Shown here piece after piece: positions 1-13,400 of a stretch of DNA of 64,000 nt. Numbering within the stretch: position 1 is the first letter of the stretch; every line of letters begins with the position of its first letter. This DNA comes from Odontesthes bonariensis (lineage: Eukaryota > Chordata > Actinopteri > Atheriniformes > Atherinopsidae). The stretch is taken from assembly GCF_027942865.1 (NCBI RefSeq), contig NC_134510.1, positions 31,990,663 through 32,054,662 on the forward strand. Direction: 5' to 3'. The notes under the pieces were generated by a model. The model ran no database searches. It was not told where the DNA came from and was given only the letters and a program-made list of their open reading frames with translations. A program made the position numbers and the translations under genes.

Positions 1-1018
1 ACTTTTACTTCTAGCATCTACTCACCCTTTATTCCACCAGGGACATTTCTCAGATCTTTAGACAAGATTTGTTGGGTTTGTTTATAGCTTTTTGTTTTTT
101 CTTAGACAAAATATGAAAATTTTGGGTTGGTTTTACAGGCTACTATCCTGTAAGATGATGAGGAGCACACTTCAGGCAGAGGTATTGGTTTCTGTAATGA
201 AATGTAGAACCAAACACTTTATGAAAACAAATCCAGATGATATAATCATGGGAGATTAAACATTATCATCAATATACTAAATCAGGGAATATCTTTTGAA
301 AGATTGGTATTGACACTTTTACACTTTTTCAAACTGACATGAGACATGTTATACTGGGTTTTCCTTTAAGTTGTCACCCATTTCTAAACAGTTTTATAAG
401 GATGATTTCCTTTACTGTGTTAACTTCCAAGTGTACCAGAATGAATGAGCTTATTTCAGACAGCTGTTTCCAGAACTTTCCAAATCAGTGTATGTCTTCT
501 TAAAGTGAAGAGAACTACATTTTATTGCTTATTATTTTTACTTCAAACCATGTAAGCCATTGGTACGGTGGCTGGGATTTGAATTGCATCACAGTTTTAA
601 TTGTTATATCAGATTTTTCTTTATTTTTCAGTTGTAGACATATATCATGTGATGGCGGTTGTTAGATTGAATGCTTGACCCATCTGCACCAGGCCCTGCA
701 TCTCCCTTTCTCTCCATTTGGGTCTTTCTCTGCTGATGCTGGACTCTGCACAGGTATTTCTCACCCTGTTGAGAAGCAGAGATAGAGGACGAGGCGAACA
801 AAACAAGACTGAGAGGATCCCATCAGCACCCGGGAACCTGACGGATCCTGGACAGGCAGAGAGGAGGCAGATAGGACAGGGAGAACCATTGGACTGACAA
901 TGCTGTGAGGTGAACTGCTCAGGGAACGCTTAATCGGGTTGTGTTTTTCCTCATCTGTATCCTGAAATCATCCTCTTCAGGACCTGGTCTGGTCTGAGGA
1001 GACTCATTCTGCAGGACC
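1..1018. other. Upstream flank and probable 5' UTR of the collagen gene
   Basis: No coding region is visible. The last 350 bases or so before the start codon at 1019 are less AT-rich than the rest and probably include the promoter and 5' untranslated region. No convincing TATA box or transcription start can be fixed, so the 5' end of the transcript is undefined. Confidence 0.4.
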
Positions 1019-4000
1019 ATGGGAGCCTCCAGTGACAAGGTATGAGCAGATGGTTTGGGTTTAGCTTGTAGCCCGGCTGGGTCCGCTTCATCAAAGGGGC
1101 AAAGGTTAAGGCTTTAGTCTAGATTATCTGGGATTAAACTGAAATTAGTTCATATCTAACATATGGTTAACAATTGTTTTGGATTGTGTAGTGATGACAT
1201 GTTTCAGATACACTTTGCAGGTAAGTCATTTTCCAGGACAATATAACATTAACCAGGTGCTGTCTGTTGAAATAACCAAGGCTGTGTTTAAGTTTGACTT
1301 CGTAATCTGCTCAATCAGCCAGAAAGAGCTTCTCAGGATGTCAGAAGGCCATAACATTTGAAAAACTAAACCCTTGGTCTTATTTTTTACATGTTTTGAG
1401 CAGCAACATCAGAGGTATCATTACAAAACCCATTCATCTAACACTTATAGATCGACTTCGTTCTGTACTTCCAGCAAAGTGACGATATAATTCAACACTG
1501 TGTCCCTTAGAGAGAAATCAGATGGGACTCAACATTTGAATATATTAATATTTGGTCTTTAAATTGTCTTATGAAGATTGTTTTCTGCTACCTGTACAAA
1601 GCCTGTAATCTTTTCTTCAGTACACGGAGGGAGCTGAGCAGAGTTTTATAATCTGTCTCCGAGAACACATTTCTGAGGATAATTTATTTACCATCTTTGA
1701 TTATAAAATAGCTGACTTTTATTCATATTGTTCCTCTTCATCAACTTAGATTTTATAGTCCCTTTACTGTCTTTGGTATTTTTTCTTTAGTTCATAATAA
1801 AGCAAAAGCTGCGTCAGTGAAGAATGCTTCTCACCTCAGTGCCCCGGAGGTCCTGCAGTTCAGGATTATTGGTTCATTCCCACTTCACCATTCTCTCAAA
1901 ACTGCCAGGATCTCTTAGATATATGTCCGAACTACCCAATGCAACATGTTGCGTTACAATGCATCAATGCCGAGCCTTGTAGAAATTTCGCAAATGTTCT
2001 TGTTTGTTTGCTGTTAGTTGTTTATCTCTTATGTACAGTTCACTGTTGAATTTCTTTAAAGTTTCTCCTTCATATGAACTTCTTATTCACATAAAGATGC
2101 ATGTTGATGAATTATTTGGGGTTTCAGAACATGCATCCATGTTTTTTCCAAAATGTTCTTTCTGACAAACTCAGTCTGAGATTGACACAAGGAAGCTGCG
2201 GTTATGGTCGAGGTTTTATCCTCCTCCACTCTCTGTTTATTTTTGGATGACCTTGCATCAAAGAACAGTATGCAGCTTGTCTGGTTAAAGGCGCAGGCTT
2301 TTCCTCGGTTGGTGTTCAGGCTCACGGAGCGGCTTTAGGAATGTCAGATGAGCTTGAGAAGAGCTCAGCGGCTTTGATTCTGACAAAGAAACCTCAGTCT
2401 GTTGAATTCTCACCCAAACACCAGCTCCGTCTCTTCTGAGAAACTCAAACCCTCTGCAGCCACAGGAGATCTAAAGATTTCTGCAGGTCTTGAAAGATTA
2501 ATCTGCTTTTATATACTTCTGTGATCCTTGTTGATGCCAAAAGCTCTGCTCGGAGGTCAGTAGGTCCATCAGTGAAATTACCTTTTGTAATTCCCCCAGT
2601 CTCTTTGCAGCCGATAAGATGCAGTCTGATAGATGAGGCTTCATTGATGCACATGACTGCAGATGTCTTCTTTAACTTACCTGCAGCTGAGTACCTGTGC
2701 TTGTGGATTTTTCTGTATCTGTGGAGGGTGGACGTTTGTTTTGATCTTATTTATGACGAGTACTGCACTATCCAAAAAACAATGTTGTTTTACGCGCACT
2801 TTTAAAACATCTACACACATCAAATCATATAACCATTAGAGTGGCTTAATGTTTTTTGGAACAGCTGAGTTCAGCATGATCAGAATCTAACAGAATCTGA
2901 TCACGACTGCAGTGAGACAGCTGTTATTATAACCATGGTTTTAGTTTTTACCACACATATATGCAGTCTGAGGATGTCATCTTTATGGCTGTGACACATT
3001 TGTTTTAAAAGCAATAGTTGTGTGTATACAGTGATGGTTGTTTTGAAGCTGATCTTAAACTTGTGTTATGTGCTGATAATGTATCTCTTATAGGTGAACC
3101 TTAGGAGTGTTTCCTTTAAATATTACATCTGGACTGGGCCTACACCAGCTGTTCATCACGTCCAGAAGGAATGTGAAGCACATCAAAATATCACTTCAAT
3201 AGTTTTGGCTCAATAAGAAATGCTAAATTTACTACATTTAGGTTTATGTGACTGAACTCAGAAGCACAGTTCCATTAGAGCAGCAGGGGCTCAGAAGATA
3301 GAGCTGTGATAGAGCACCGACTTTCTGATCTCTCAGTCAGGGGGTCAGTGGTTCAGTCCCTGGTTCAATGCCTGGTTTTTCTAGTACACATGGCCAAGGG
3401 TCCCTGGGAAAGACACTGGCCACCACATTTCCTATGGTGCGTTCATCAATGGTTGAGTGTGTGTGACAAAGAAAAAGCACTAAACAAGTTAAAGAAAAGA
3501 AAAAAGAGATTGTAAAGACTCAGAAGTGGCATCTGAACGGGGTTTGTAGTGTAAAAGTGCTTTGAATGGTTAACAAGAGTAAAAAATAAAAAGAAACCTA
3601 AATACAGTCCATTTACTTTGATTAGTTCATTATTACCAACAATTTATTTTTTTTTATCAAAAAAAAAAAAAACCTGCATTGGATGTAGCACCCAGCCACG
3701 TGTTATCACTATCCAATCCAGTAGGTGGCGGTGTAGCATGTCAGAGCTTTTCTAACTGCCAGTGAAGTCTGAGGATGAAAGGATAAGGAGATATATTATG
3801 TTATCCTTAGAGCTGAATAAAAAAGTCTGTGACATGCCAAAATAATTGTTTCTAACAGCTTACTGCTTCACACAGCTATGACCTTTCATGACCTCATTTC
3901 ACTGAGGATACCCCAGGTGTGTGGGCTCACTCCCAGTGAGCAGCCTGGTGGCCACTGTCCTGACACCAGGATTTATGCTGAGGTTTTGTTTTTAATACAC

Positions 4001-7000
4001 TAAAAACAATCTCCATACTGCTGTTCACACAACTCAGATACTCTGCAGATAAGCTCAGAGTTGTGTAAATATAAAAACACGTGACATGTTTCGAGTCATA
4101 ATTTGGTTTGAAGGGGTTTTCTTCAGCGATGACTGTATTGTTTCTTTTTTTTCTCTCCGTAATGTTGTTATTGTTGAAAATGAAAAATGAAAAAATGTGG
4201 AATTTATGATCCCATAAATCAAAAGCAAATCATTCCAAATCCGATAGGACAACCATTTCTTTTTTTCTTTCGTAACCCCAAAAAACTTCAGCAGGATATG
4301 TTATGATCCTAAAATGTTTTTCAAGTGTTTGACTTTAATAAAGTTTTGTTTGACAACCATCTTAGATTAGTCTCTATATATTCTTTATTCTGGTAAACAA
4401 AAATTCAGATGTTTTCAGATGAGTATTCTCACCCTCTGGATACAAATCAGTTGCATGAAATGTTCACTTTCATTTATCAACAATCTTAGATTAGGAGACC
4501 CACATGTGAGGGGGATTCTAAATTGGTGAGTCTAGGTGTACCTGATCTCTGCCTCTGTGTTAGTCCTGTGACTGGAGACCTGTCCAGGATGATTCCTGCC
4601 TCTCACCCACAGGCTGCTGGGATAGCCTCCAGCTCTGTGTGACTACACAGGATAAAGTGGCTACAGGAACTATAGAAATGGCTTCTTGTGTTCACTTGCT
4701 TTCTAGATATTTTTCAATGATAAAACATCTTTATAAACAATGACATGAACAACATCCAAATATCCCTTATAACGTATCCACCCTAAAGAGTCCGTTTACG
4801 CTCATTGAACTGAGTACAAATTATCAACAGTGTTCAAAATTCTGTGATTATTTCATTAAAAAAAGACAAAAATATATAGATTTAGCTTAGTTTATTATTT
4901 TTTTTTATCATTTGGCAAAAAAATCGATACCAAAAAAAAAAAAGTATGAGTCACTGACTCAAATTTCTAAGTCAAGATCTGTTTTCCCTCTCCTGGTCTG
5001 GCTGTTTGATGTCTGGGCTGCTCTAATCTTCATACCCATTGTATGTAAATGTAATTCAAATGAAATCTCTGCTGGTTTTTTTTCTGCAGGTGCCGCTCTT
5101 CTCAAGGCTCCTTGTGCTTTTACTGTGTGTCGTCTCCTCTTTCTGCCAAGAATATTCTGGATACAACTCAGGTCAGAGCTGCCACACAATGCAGCTCTTT
5201 GAGCACCACTTTTCCTACTCTAACTATTTCTAACTCCCACACACTGTCTCACTGAAATCATGATAAAATGGCTGTTTAACTCATTTTTACTCAAGGACAA
5301 ATAAAAACTGATTATTCTAGTGTATCAGCTGCTTTGATCAGCAAATTACAGGGAGTGCTAATCAATCATTTAATAGAAATCAATCCTGTCAACACAGATG
5401 AATTTCTTTAAAATTATATTTCTATTTTCTCTTAGTTTTTGCATTATGTTTGTCAGTTTGTCTTATTTTACAGCCATGGTTATAGGTTGCTCTGTCCTCA
5501 TTGTTTATGTCTGTCAGTGGATTCTATTCATGCAAATTAAGGGCTTTAATCCAGGATTTCCTGTGCCCAAAGCCTAAATCATACCCCTAGATTAACAAGC
5601 CACTCTCACTTTAATTCAACAATGAACATTCTGACATTCTAATGTTTTCTGTGTGTAGGTGAGGAACGCACCTACGACCAGTCGTCTGCAGTCGACCATT
5701 ATAACAACATAGCTTCTCGGCAACCAGGTGAGACCAATGGCCCTCACAGCGAACTCTGCCCTATGATAAACCTTTTAACTGAAAACTAGGACCATCTATT
5801 GTAAATACACAGTGTGATGCCCCAGCACTAAACGTCAAAATGTTGTTTTCTCAGATTACCAGCCTGAGCCGACTCACGGCTATGAGGACCAACAGGTAGA
5901 GGAAGAGGACTACGACCAAACTCAGGTTACCATGATCACTGAGGACGTCTTTCCTTTTGCCACCACCACCGAGTCTCACTACGCCAAGGAGGACACCGAG
6001 ACCATGCAGGTGGGGCTGCTGACGCCTGGAGGGCTTAACTGTGGTCAGAGCTGCTCCAGAATCAGTTTTATTTAAAGAACTATCTTCCCACAAGGGCCAT
6101 TTAGTAGCTGATCTGGAGCTTGAGTTTTCCCTTTCAAAGCACGCATTTGGAAAATTAAGAGCGGAGCATCTGGGAAAACAGTTAGAACCACCATCTACTG
6201 ATAAAGAAGATGTAAAGAGACCAAAAGCTCAACAACAGCCGCTTCATGAACTTTGTAGTTAGAAGGTTTTCATGATTACAATTTCAAACATTATATCACC
6301 TAAATTCTCTAAGGATTGGATGAAAGGAACATTTTTAATTCTTATTAAATGAAATAGTCCTTTATATCAGTCTGCCTGTTCTGAGTCGGATTTTTTTCAC
6401 CTTCATCTGTAAATAAGTTGATCCTCTCTTCATATTGTCACTAGGAGTCGCCAAAGTCAAAATTTTAAAACTCCACACAAAGAAGATTTATGAATTCCCA
6501 GCCATAAATGGCTTATTTTAAACAAAACAAACAACAAGATCAGCACTTTTAAAGGAAATTTTGGAGGTTTTGGTCACCATAGACCATAGTCCATAGACCA
6601 ACTATGTAATCTCCGTCATATGACTTTTGATGAGCCTTTCTTTGTGTAAGACGAATATTGTTGTACATTTAGTGGGAAGGAAAAAGCAGAACTCGACCCA
6701 GGTTTGGTTTGCATTGTAATCAATTACTCCCATTTAGATCAAATCCTTCTTAAAATGCATCCTTAACACCACTCTTTAATGTAAAAAATTTATAGAAACT
6801 CTGAGTCAAATTAAAGCTTCAAAATTAATTAGAAAATGAGTAGAATTAATTTGATGACATATAATCCTTAATATAAGAGCAGTTTTATTGTTTTGCTTGT
6901 TTAGTCACTTTGAATGTTACAAATGTCATTTACTTTTTTGAGTAAGAGAAATTGAAGTGACATTATTTGCTTTTCTTCTGAATGACAGCTTTTATTGAAA

Positions 7001-7485
7001 AGGAGTTGTCTTTTTTAAATAGATAATGATTATAGAAAACATCTTCTTTCAAAAGTGAAATAGTGTCACTTCCAGTTTTAACATTTAGGGGTTAAGTTTT
7101 TAGGTACATGCTAAGTGAAACTGCAAATATGCAAATACTTTTACTTTCAAAGGTAAAATGACAAAGAGCTTTTTGAGATAAAGTAGTTGAACAAGATCAA
7201 CATGATGATGGACACAAGTTAAAACAAGACATTAAATAAATCCATAACGTTTTCAACTATATATTCTTCAGTTTTTGTGTCTGAAAGGTTACATACTTAG
7301 CTTTAACTGGGTCAAATTTATGCTATAATTCTGTGCCTCAGGTGCCGTATGAATACCCTCCAGCAGGACCCGACACTGACTCCTCTGAGGAGTCGGGGGT
7401 TGATGCTGCGCTCGGGGAAGAGGGGCCGACAGAATGCAACTGTGAACCGGGGGAACCAGGTTTTGCTGGATTTGCAGGACCAAAG
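1019..7485 (+). CDS. Collagen gene exons 1-5: signal peptide and acidic Tyr-rich N-terminal domain
   Basis: Exons are 1019-1039, 5090-5171, 5659-5727, 5855-6009 and the N-terminal part of 7342-7485. The start ATG has a good context (GGACCATGG) and is followed by a short exon MGASSDK. The next exon supplies the hydrophobic core [12 protein letters not shown] of a signal peptide. Residues 27-145 are rich in Glu, Asp and Tyr, with several Tyr next to acidic residues, which suits tyrosine sulfation (inference). Residues 123-128 read SSEESG, an acidic Ser-Gly site that could carry a glycosaminoglycan (inference). Cys141 and Cys143 ([10 protein letters not shown]) lie directly before the first triplet and could form interchain bonds. 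Introns are phase 0, 1, 1, 0, 0. Confidence 0.8.
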
Positions 7486-10400
7486 GTATCAACTCATTGC
7501 ATGTCATCGCTGTCATTTTGATAAATGTGAGTGAGCCTTTTGGGGATAATTTCTTTTCACTGAAATAAAGAGATTGTTTTAGAAAACAAATGTTTCCCAG
7601 TCGTCTGATGGAGTGCCTCCCTCTACTTCACAACTAAGATAATCAAAGGTAGCAAAAAAATCAAGAACTCATTATGAATTTGAGTTGATGTCTTCTGGAT
7701 GAAGCCTTTTGGACTCCTCTGGTATATATAGAAAATAGCATTATAATAATTGCAATTCATTTGATGAATTAAAATCACAGAGATATGTCTGCAGCATGGG
7801 ATTTAATGAGTTTACGTTAAGTCTTGCAAATCTGTTTTTCTATTGATTTGTTGTCCTGTGTTTATTGATTGGGGAGACAAAGGGCATATTTTAAAAATGT
7901 TTTATTCTGTAGCGAACAAACAGTATCCCTGGTCCTCTGTATACTTTGTTCATATTGTTAGAAAATGATGCTGCATCCAGTCAAACGTCCAGTCAGGTTA
8001 TTCCACACCTTCACCTGCTTGTATATGAGAATTAAATCAAACATGTAACATGTAAAAACATACATTGCCATGTAAAAAAAGAACATAGCAGGTGTTTCTG
8101 GCTATTTGTGGCAGAATTTGCCTTTCAAGTACTGCAGGTTTGTCTTAATCTGATTCTTTTTGTCTGCCTGTCAGGGATCCAGAGGTCTGCAGGGTCAAAC
8201 AGGTCAACCAGGAATTCAAGGCAGAGAGGTGATAGCCTTAACAATACGCTATATTTTTATGATAATGAAAGAACCTTATCAGAGTATGAATAACATAGTG
8301 ACTACATGTCCTGTTTCACTTTATTTTACTTGTATTTGTTGTGTTTTTAGGGTTATAAAGGAACCAAAGGAGTTAGAGGAAGAGGAGGAGACACGGGGCC
8401 AGTTGTAAGTAAACACATGATGGTTCCGGGCACGACAGCCTGTACAGATGAGGTTACCCTCTGGGCTATGGCCAAGAAATGATAATGTTATTGTAATAAA
8501 CACAAAAGTAAGCTAAAAGGTAAAAAATTAACATAAATGAAAATTAAACCAAATATCACACTCCTTAATTAAAACGGCAAGAAAAGAAAACAGTCAAAAA
8601 AGTGAAAGCAGGAAGGAAGCAGCTAAAGGAAAGTACGCAGTTTATTCTGCTCCTAAGCTTTAAAGAGGCTAAAAAACTCACGTTTGCACAGTGAAAAAAG
8701 GTGAAAACTAGATTTAAACAAACAAGAATGCATACTTTACTGTTTTGTACACATTTAGATATCAGACACATTAAAGTGTTTCAATTAAATAAAGTTCAGA
8801 GTCGTTTATACTATTTATTTTCCAGTATATTTAAAACACTGTGCTTAGTGTGAGTTGCTTATGGTTTATTGAGTTTTTTTTTATCTATCTTTAGTTTCTT
8901 GTTCTCTCCATTTGCAGGGCGATGGCGGATCTGAAGGGGAAGACGGAGCTTCTGGTTTCTCTGGAGGGATGGTGAGTTCACAATTTCCAACCACAGTCAT
9001 GGCCTTTAATGAAACTTTATATTGACTGAGTTAAAATACGTCATTTACATCCAAACTAATATGAAAGCAATATGTTGCGGTAAATCTAAGATTACCCTGT
9101 AAAAATGCTTTTACAACCCCACCTCACATAGCTTTAATTGAATGAGCAGCTTTAAAACATCTATGAACAAACAGTTCATGAACTGATTCTTTCAGGGAGA
9201 ACCTGGACTTCAAGGTGACCCAGGCGAGAGTGGAGATCTCGGTCTGAAGGTAAATATACAGCATACAACTAATGCATACCAACTTATAGTTTGACTGGAA
9301 ATTAAAAAGGCTGACTTATTGTAAGACTAAACTGTTAGCCACCCAAGCCCCAATTTAAGTCACTGCTAACTAAACTACAACAGGCTCTCCCTGCTGACTT
9401 AGGCTCAAACCAGAGCCAACTTTCATCCATAAGAGTGGAGATGTGTCAGCAGAAGCATCACCGTTAGCCAGGCAAACTTTGCCTCAGCAGTCTCTCTCAG
9501 AACAGAGACAAATGCCAGCTGTGTATTTATCCCATTTCTACTGGTGTCTAGAAACTTTGCATCTTTAATATTTTTGATTTCTCTCATCTTAAACTCAGTT
9601 GGGCCACATTATGTTGTTTCCTCACCATCAGTTCTCTGGCATCAGATGTAGCCCCAGTAGGCGCAACTCTGAGTAACTGTGGCGTTTCGTCCTGTCCACA
9701 GGGAGATGTCGGTATGGAGGGACCCCGTGGAGGAGTCGGAGCTCCTGGTGAGACTGTAAGGAAACGCAGCTACCCATCAGCCCCTCTGTGGTGGAAAGTT
9801 TAACTCCTCATACGTAAACAGAAACCACTACTTACACATCATTAATTTCATGAAGGGACTCCAGAGAAACTGTGGCATCATAATCTGCCCACACTGAAAA
9901 GTTGCATTAAAAAGAGAAATAATTAATAAGTTTAATACAGTAATGAAAATGCCTGGCGTAGAGTCGCGTCACTGTTATTTTGTAGATAGTGGAGCTGTTA
10001 AAACAGCACACTTCTGGATTTAAAGCCTCACAGACCACTTTAACACAGACTTTACCAGTGGAGTTTTTATTTCTTTTTTTTTAAGTATTTGTAAGATGAT
10101 GAAGGCGATTAGAGGGAGGAATAATAACGTTATTGAAACCAACTCCTGCCCAACAAGGTGAGCCAGGTTATCTTTAGCAGGTGACAACATGTTTTCTTGG
10201 AAATCACCTACATTTTTGGTTCTGCCACCACCCGCATTGTTGCGGCCTTTAACTGTCAGGTGACGCAACAAAGGAGGCAGATGGTGAATTTGAGGGTTTA
10301 CCAGCAAGCAGCTACAACTGATAATCAATGTGACCCCTGATTGAAGACTAAAGTGCAATAATATATGTGTTTTAAGTGGAAGTTTAGATCTGAACCTTGG

Positions 10401-13400
10401 ATTTATTTTCACTTTCAATCTCAGAAGACTTTGCTTGTAAGCCTGCAAATGCTTATTAATTCAAATGGAAACACTTGATCTGAATATACAGAACCAAATA
10501 TTTTGTACGATCATTTAATAACATGCATGCGTTTAGATCTTCATTTTAATGTATTTAGTTTATGTTGGCCAGTTTGATTGTTTTTGCTTTCATTTCAAAG
10601 TATAGCTGTGAATTTTAGAGTCGACTGAGTGTGTCCATTTTAATTCATACTTTTAAGTTTTTGCATCATCACTTTTGTCGTGTTTGTTCCAGGGGCTTCA
10701 TGGTGACCTGGGTCCTTCAGGATCAAAAGGTGGAAAAGGTATCAAGGTAACACATCTTGTTTAATCTTTGGACTGGTCTTCGTTATATATTTACAGTATG
10801 TGCGACAGACAGAAATACAAAAACACAACTTAACTATAGACCCAGGGGTGCTAAACAACTTTATGTTTATTTATTTTGATAAATATCATCTGGTTGTCAC
10901 ATGATGTTTCATCACATCTTAGGTTCTTGTGTTTTATGAACATTTTGTCACAATTAATGATCCCTTTAGTAAAAAGATTCAATTTAAAAAATAGTTTATT
11001 AATTCCAAAACGAAAGCTGTCATTATGTATGGTTATTGCTGCTGGCAGGAATGACCTCCTGTTCTGTGTTGCAGTGGAGCTGAAGAAGCCTCTGACTGAA
11101 CTCACTCTGCTGTTCTGTAACATTATGTTATGTAGCAGGGGGGCAGTATTGTTCATTAGATTCATTAGATTATGCAGCATTCTTCTCCAGGTCAGGTCCA
11201 GGTGCTCCAGAGCAGTCCCCAGCACAGAGCCAGCAGTCTGTTCAGTTTCCACTCACTGGCTCTGATGCTGCTGCTCCAGCAGATGGCTGCACACAGACTC
11301 GCACCCTGTACACGATATGCAACATCTTGGTGCAGACACTGAAGGACACAAGTTTCCTTTTGAAGAACAGTGTGTTCCTTCTTGTAGATAGCCCCAAAGT
11401 TGCATTTCAGTCTAGTCGGGTGTCCAGGTAAACTCCCAGGTATCATTAGTCATCCACCACCTTTTCCCCCATTATGTAAATAGTGTATTCCCGGTCCTCC
11501 TAAAATCCATAAACATCTATGAATAAGCAGTTTGTTGTATTTGACATTTTACCATTCATCCGTTTTGATATTTGATAAATGATTTGTTTTGGCACTTGTG
11601 TGTGTTTTCTGTTCAGGGGTCTCTCGGGGACCAAGGTAAACAGGGTGCTCAGGGAAAAGATGGACTGAAGGTAAAGAGTTTAAACTTTAAGGCCTGTAAT
11701 AAAGAAAGTTAGAATTTCATTTCATTTTTTAATTTGATTATAAGTGACGTTTCCTGTTCTGAATATTTAATTCCAGGATGTTTTGAAAAAAGAAAAAAGA
11801 ATTATGGTCATTAGTTGCATATCCACCAGCTGACCAGCAGGGGTTCACTCTCTAACCATCAGGTCTTCTCTCACAGGGTCAGATTGGAGCACCTGGGTTT
11901 CCAGGGGACGTCGGCGAGAGAGGCTACACAGTAAGACACCTCCTCAGTCATTACCTCTGACTCCTGAGGTATGATTTTGATGATTTAAACTCCTGAACTT
12001 TTAGGGATTTGAATTTGATCAAATTTATCTTTCAGAATCTCATCTGAACAGTAAAAAACACCTCAAAGATATGACGTATGACCAAGAAAATCACAATCAC
12101 TTGTGAGCCAGAAAAAGTAATACAGCTTTTTATTCTGGGCTTGAAATATCTCATTGCAAAGAACTAAGATAGAGATCACTTCCCAGATCATGAGAAATTC
12201 AAGATTGATGTAATTCTATGTAGAGTTGTTGGAGGCACGTTTCTTCCTTATTTGCTCTCCATTACGACACATGTTGAAATAAGCATGTGACACGTTACTA
12301 TTTTTGTTGCAGCTTTGTTGCAAACTTCTTTCAGCAAGTTTTGCTGTTCTCTTAGTTACAGGTTACATCACTCAGACTTCTCTTAAAGCGACAGGAGGAC
12401 TTTAAGATTCAGCCATCCTGATAATAAGTCATTTATTTACTGTGTCTGATTAGCTCCCTGTGTGATTATGCCCTGACATTGGCAGCACTCCTTTGATTTT
12501 CAATTAATTTCCCACCATTGCATCATTTAGTCTTTATTGTATAGAGATGTTTTTTTTAGTGTGGGAAGATTTTTTCCTCTTTGTCATTCCCAGGGCTATC
12601 CAGGACAGCCAGGAGCCATCGGATCAGGTGGACCAAAGGTACACACACAGAGGATTCAGCTCCTGTGTTTTCATTTCATTTTACTGTACTTGTTCCTGCA
12701 AAGCCATTTCCCAGTTTACATACATCAGTGGATGAGTGAGCATGGATGGTATCTGATAAGACTTTATCAGTCTGTGTTTCATGGGAGAGTTTTACTTTCT
12801 CAATGACGGCCTTTGTTCTCTAACTCCAGGAAGGAATCTGAAGCACTGTAGATATTATCGATAACAGGAATGTGGGTTAGTCTATAAATGGGTAAATCCC
12901 CCTTCAGATGTCTGGAATGAGCTGTCACCTTACCGTGGTGGGGGGGTTTGCGTACCCCAATGTGTCTGGGAGCTATGTTGTCTGGGGCTTTAAGCCCCTG
13001 GTAGGGTCACCCATGTCAAACAGATCCTAGATGAGAGACCAGACAAAGAACAGCTCATAAAACCCCTATGACGAAGAGAACAGTTGGACACCGTGTACCC
13101 TTGCCCGGACGCGGGTTACCGGGGCCTCCCCCTGGAGCCAGGCCCGGGGGTGGGGCCTGCCGGCGAGCGCCTGGTGGCCGGGTCTGTGCCCGTGGGGCTT
13201 GGCCGGGCACAGCCCGAAGAAGCTACACGGGTCCCCCTTCCGACGGGCTCACCACCCGTGGGAGGGGCCAAGGGGGTCGGGTGCAGTGTGAGCTGGGTGG
13301 CAGCCGAAGGCAGAGACCTTAGCGGTCTGATCCTCGGCTACTGAAGCTGGCTCTTGGGACGTGGAACGTCACCTCTCTGCTGGGGAAGGAGCCTGAGCTG

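Larger units (their letters stand above)
1040..5089. other. Intron 1 of the collagen gene
   Basis: About 4 kb with no exon recognised. It contains a SINE-like element near 3.3 kb, an inverted copy of a fish dispersed repeat near 4.5 kb, and otherwise AT-rich unique-looking sequence. Short open frames here have no collagen or other family character. Confidence 0.5.

Noticed and set aside
10020-10448. 142-codon minus-strand frame as a gene
   Set aside because: It lies within a collagen intron and has no motif, family character or splice partners.
13068-13344. Two overlapping 84-86-codon frames as genes
   Set aside because: They lie in the GC-rich 5' region of a LINE fragment; open frames are expected from base composition.
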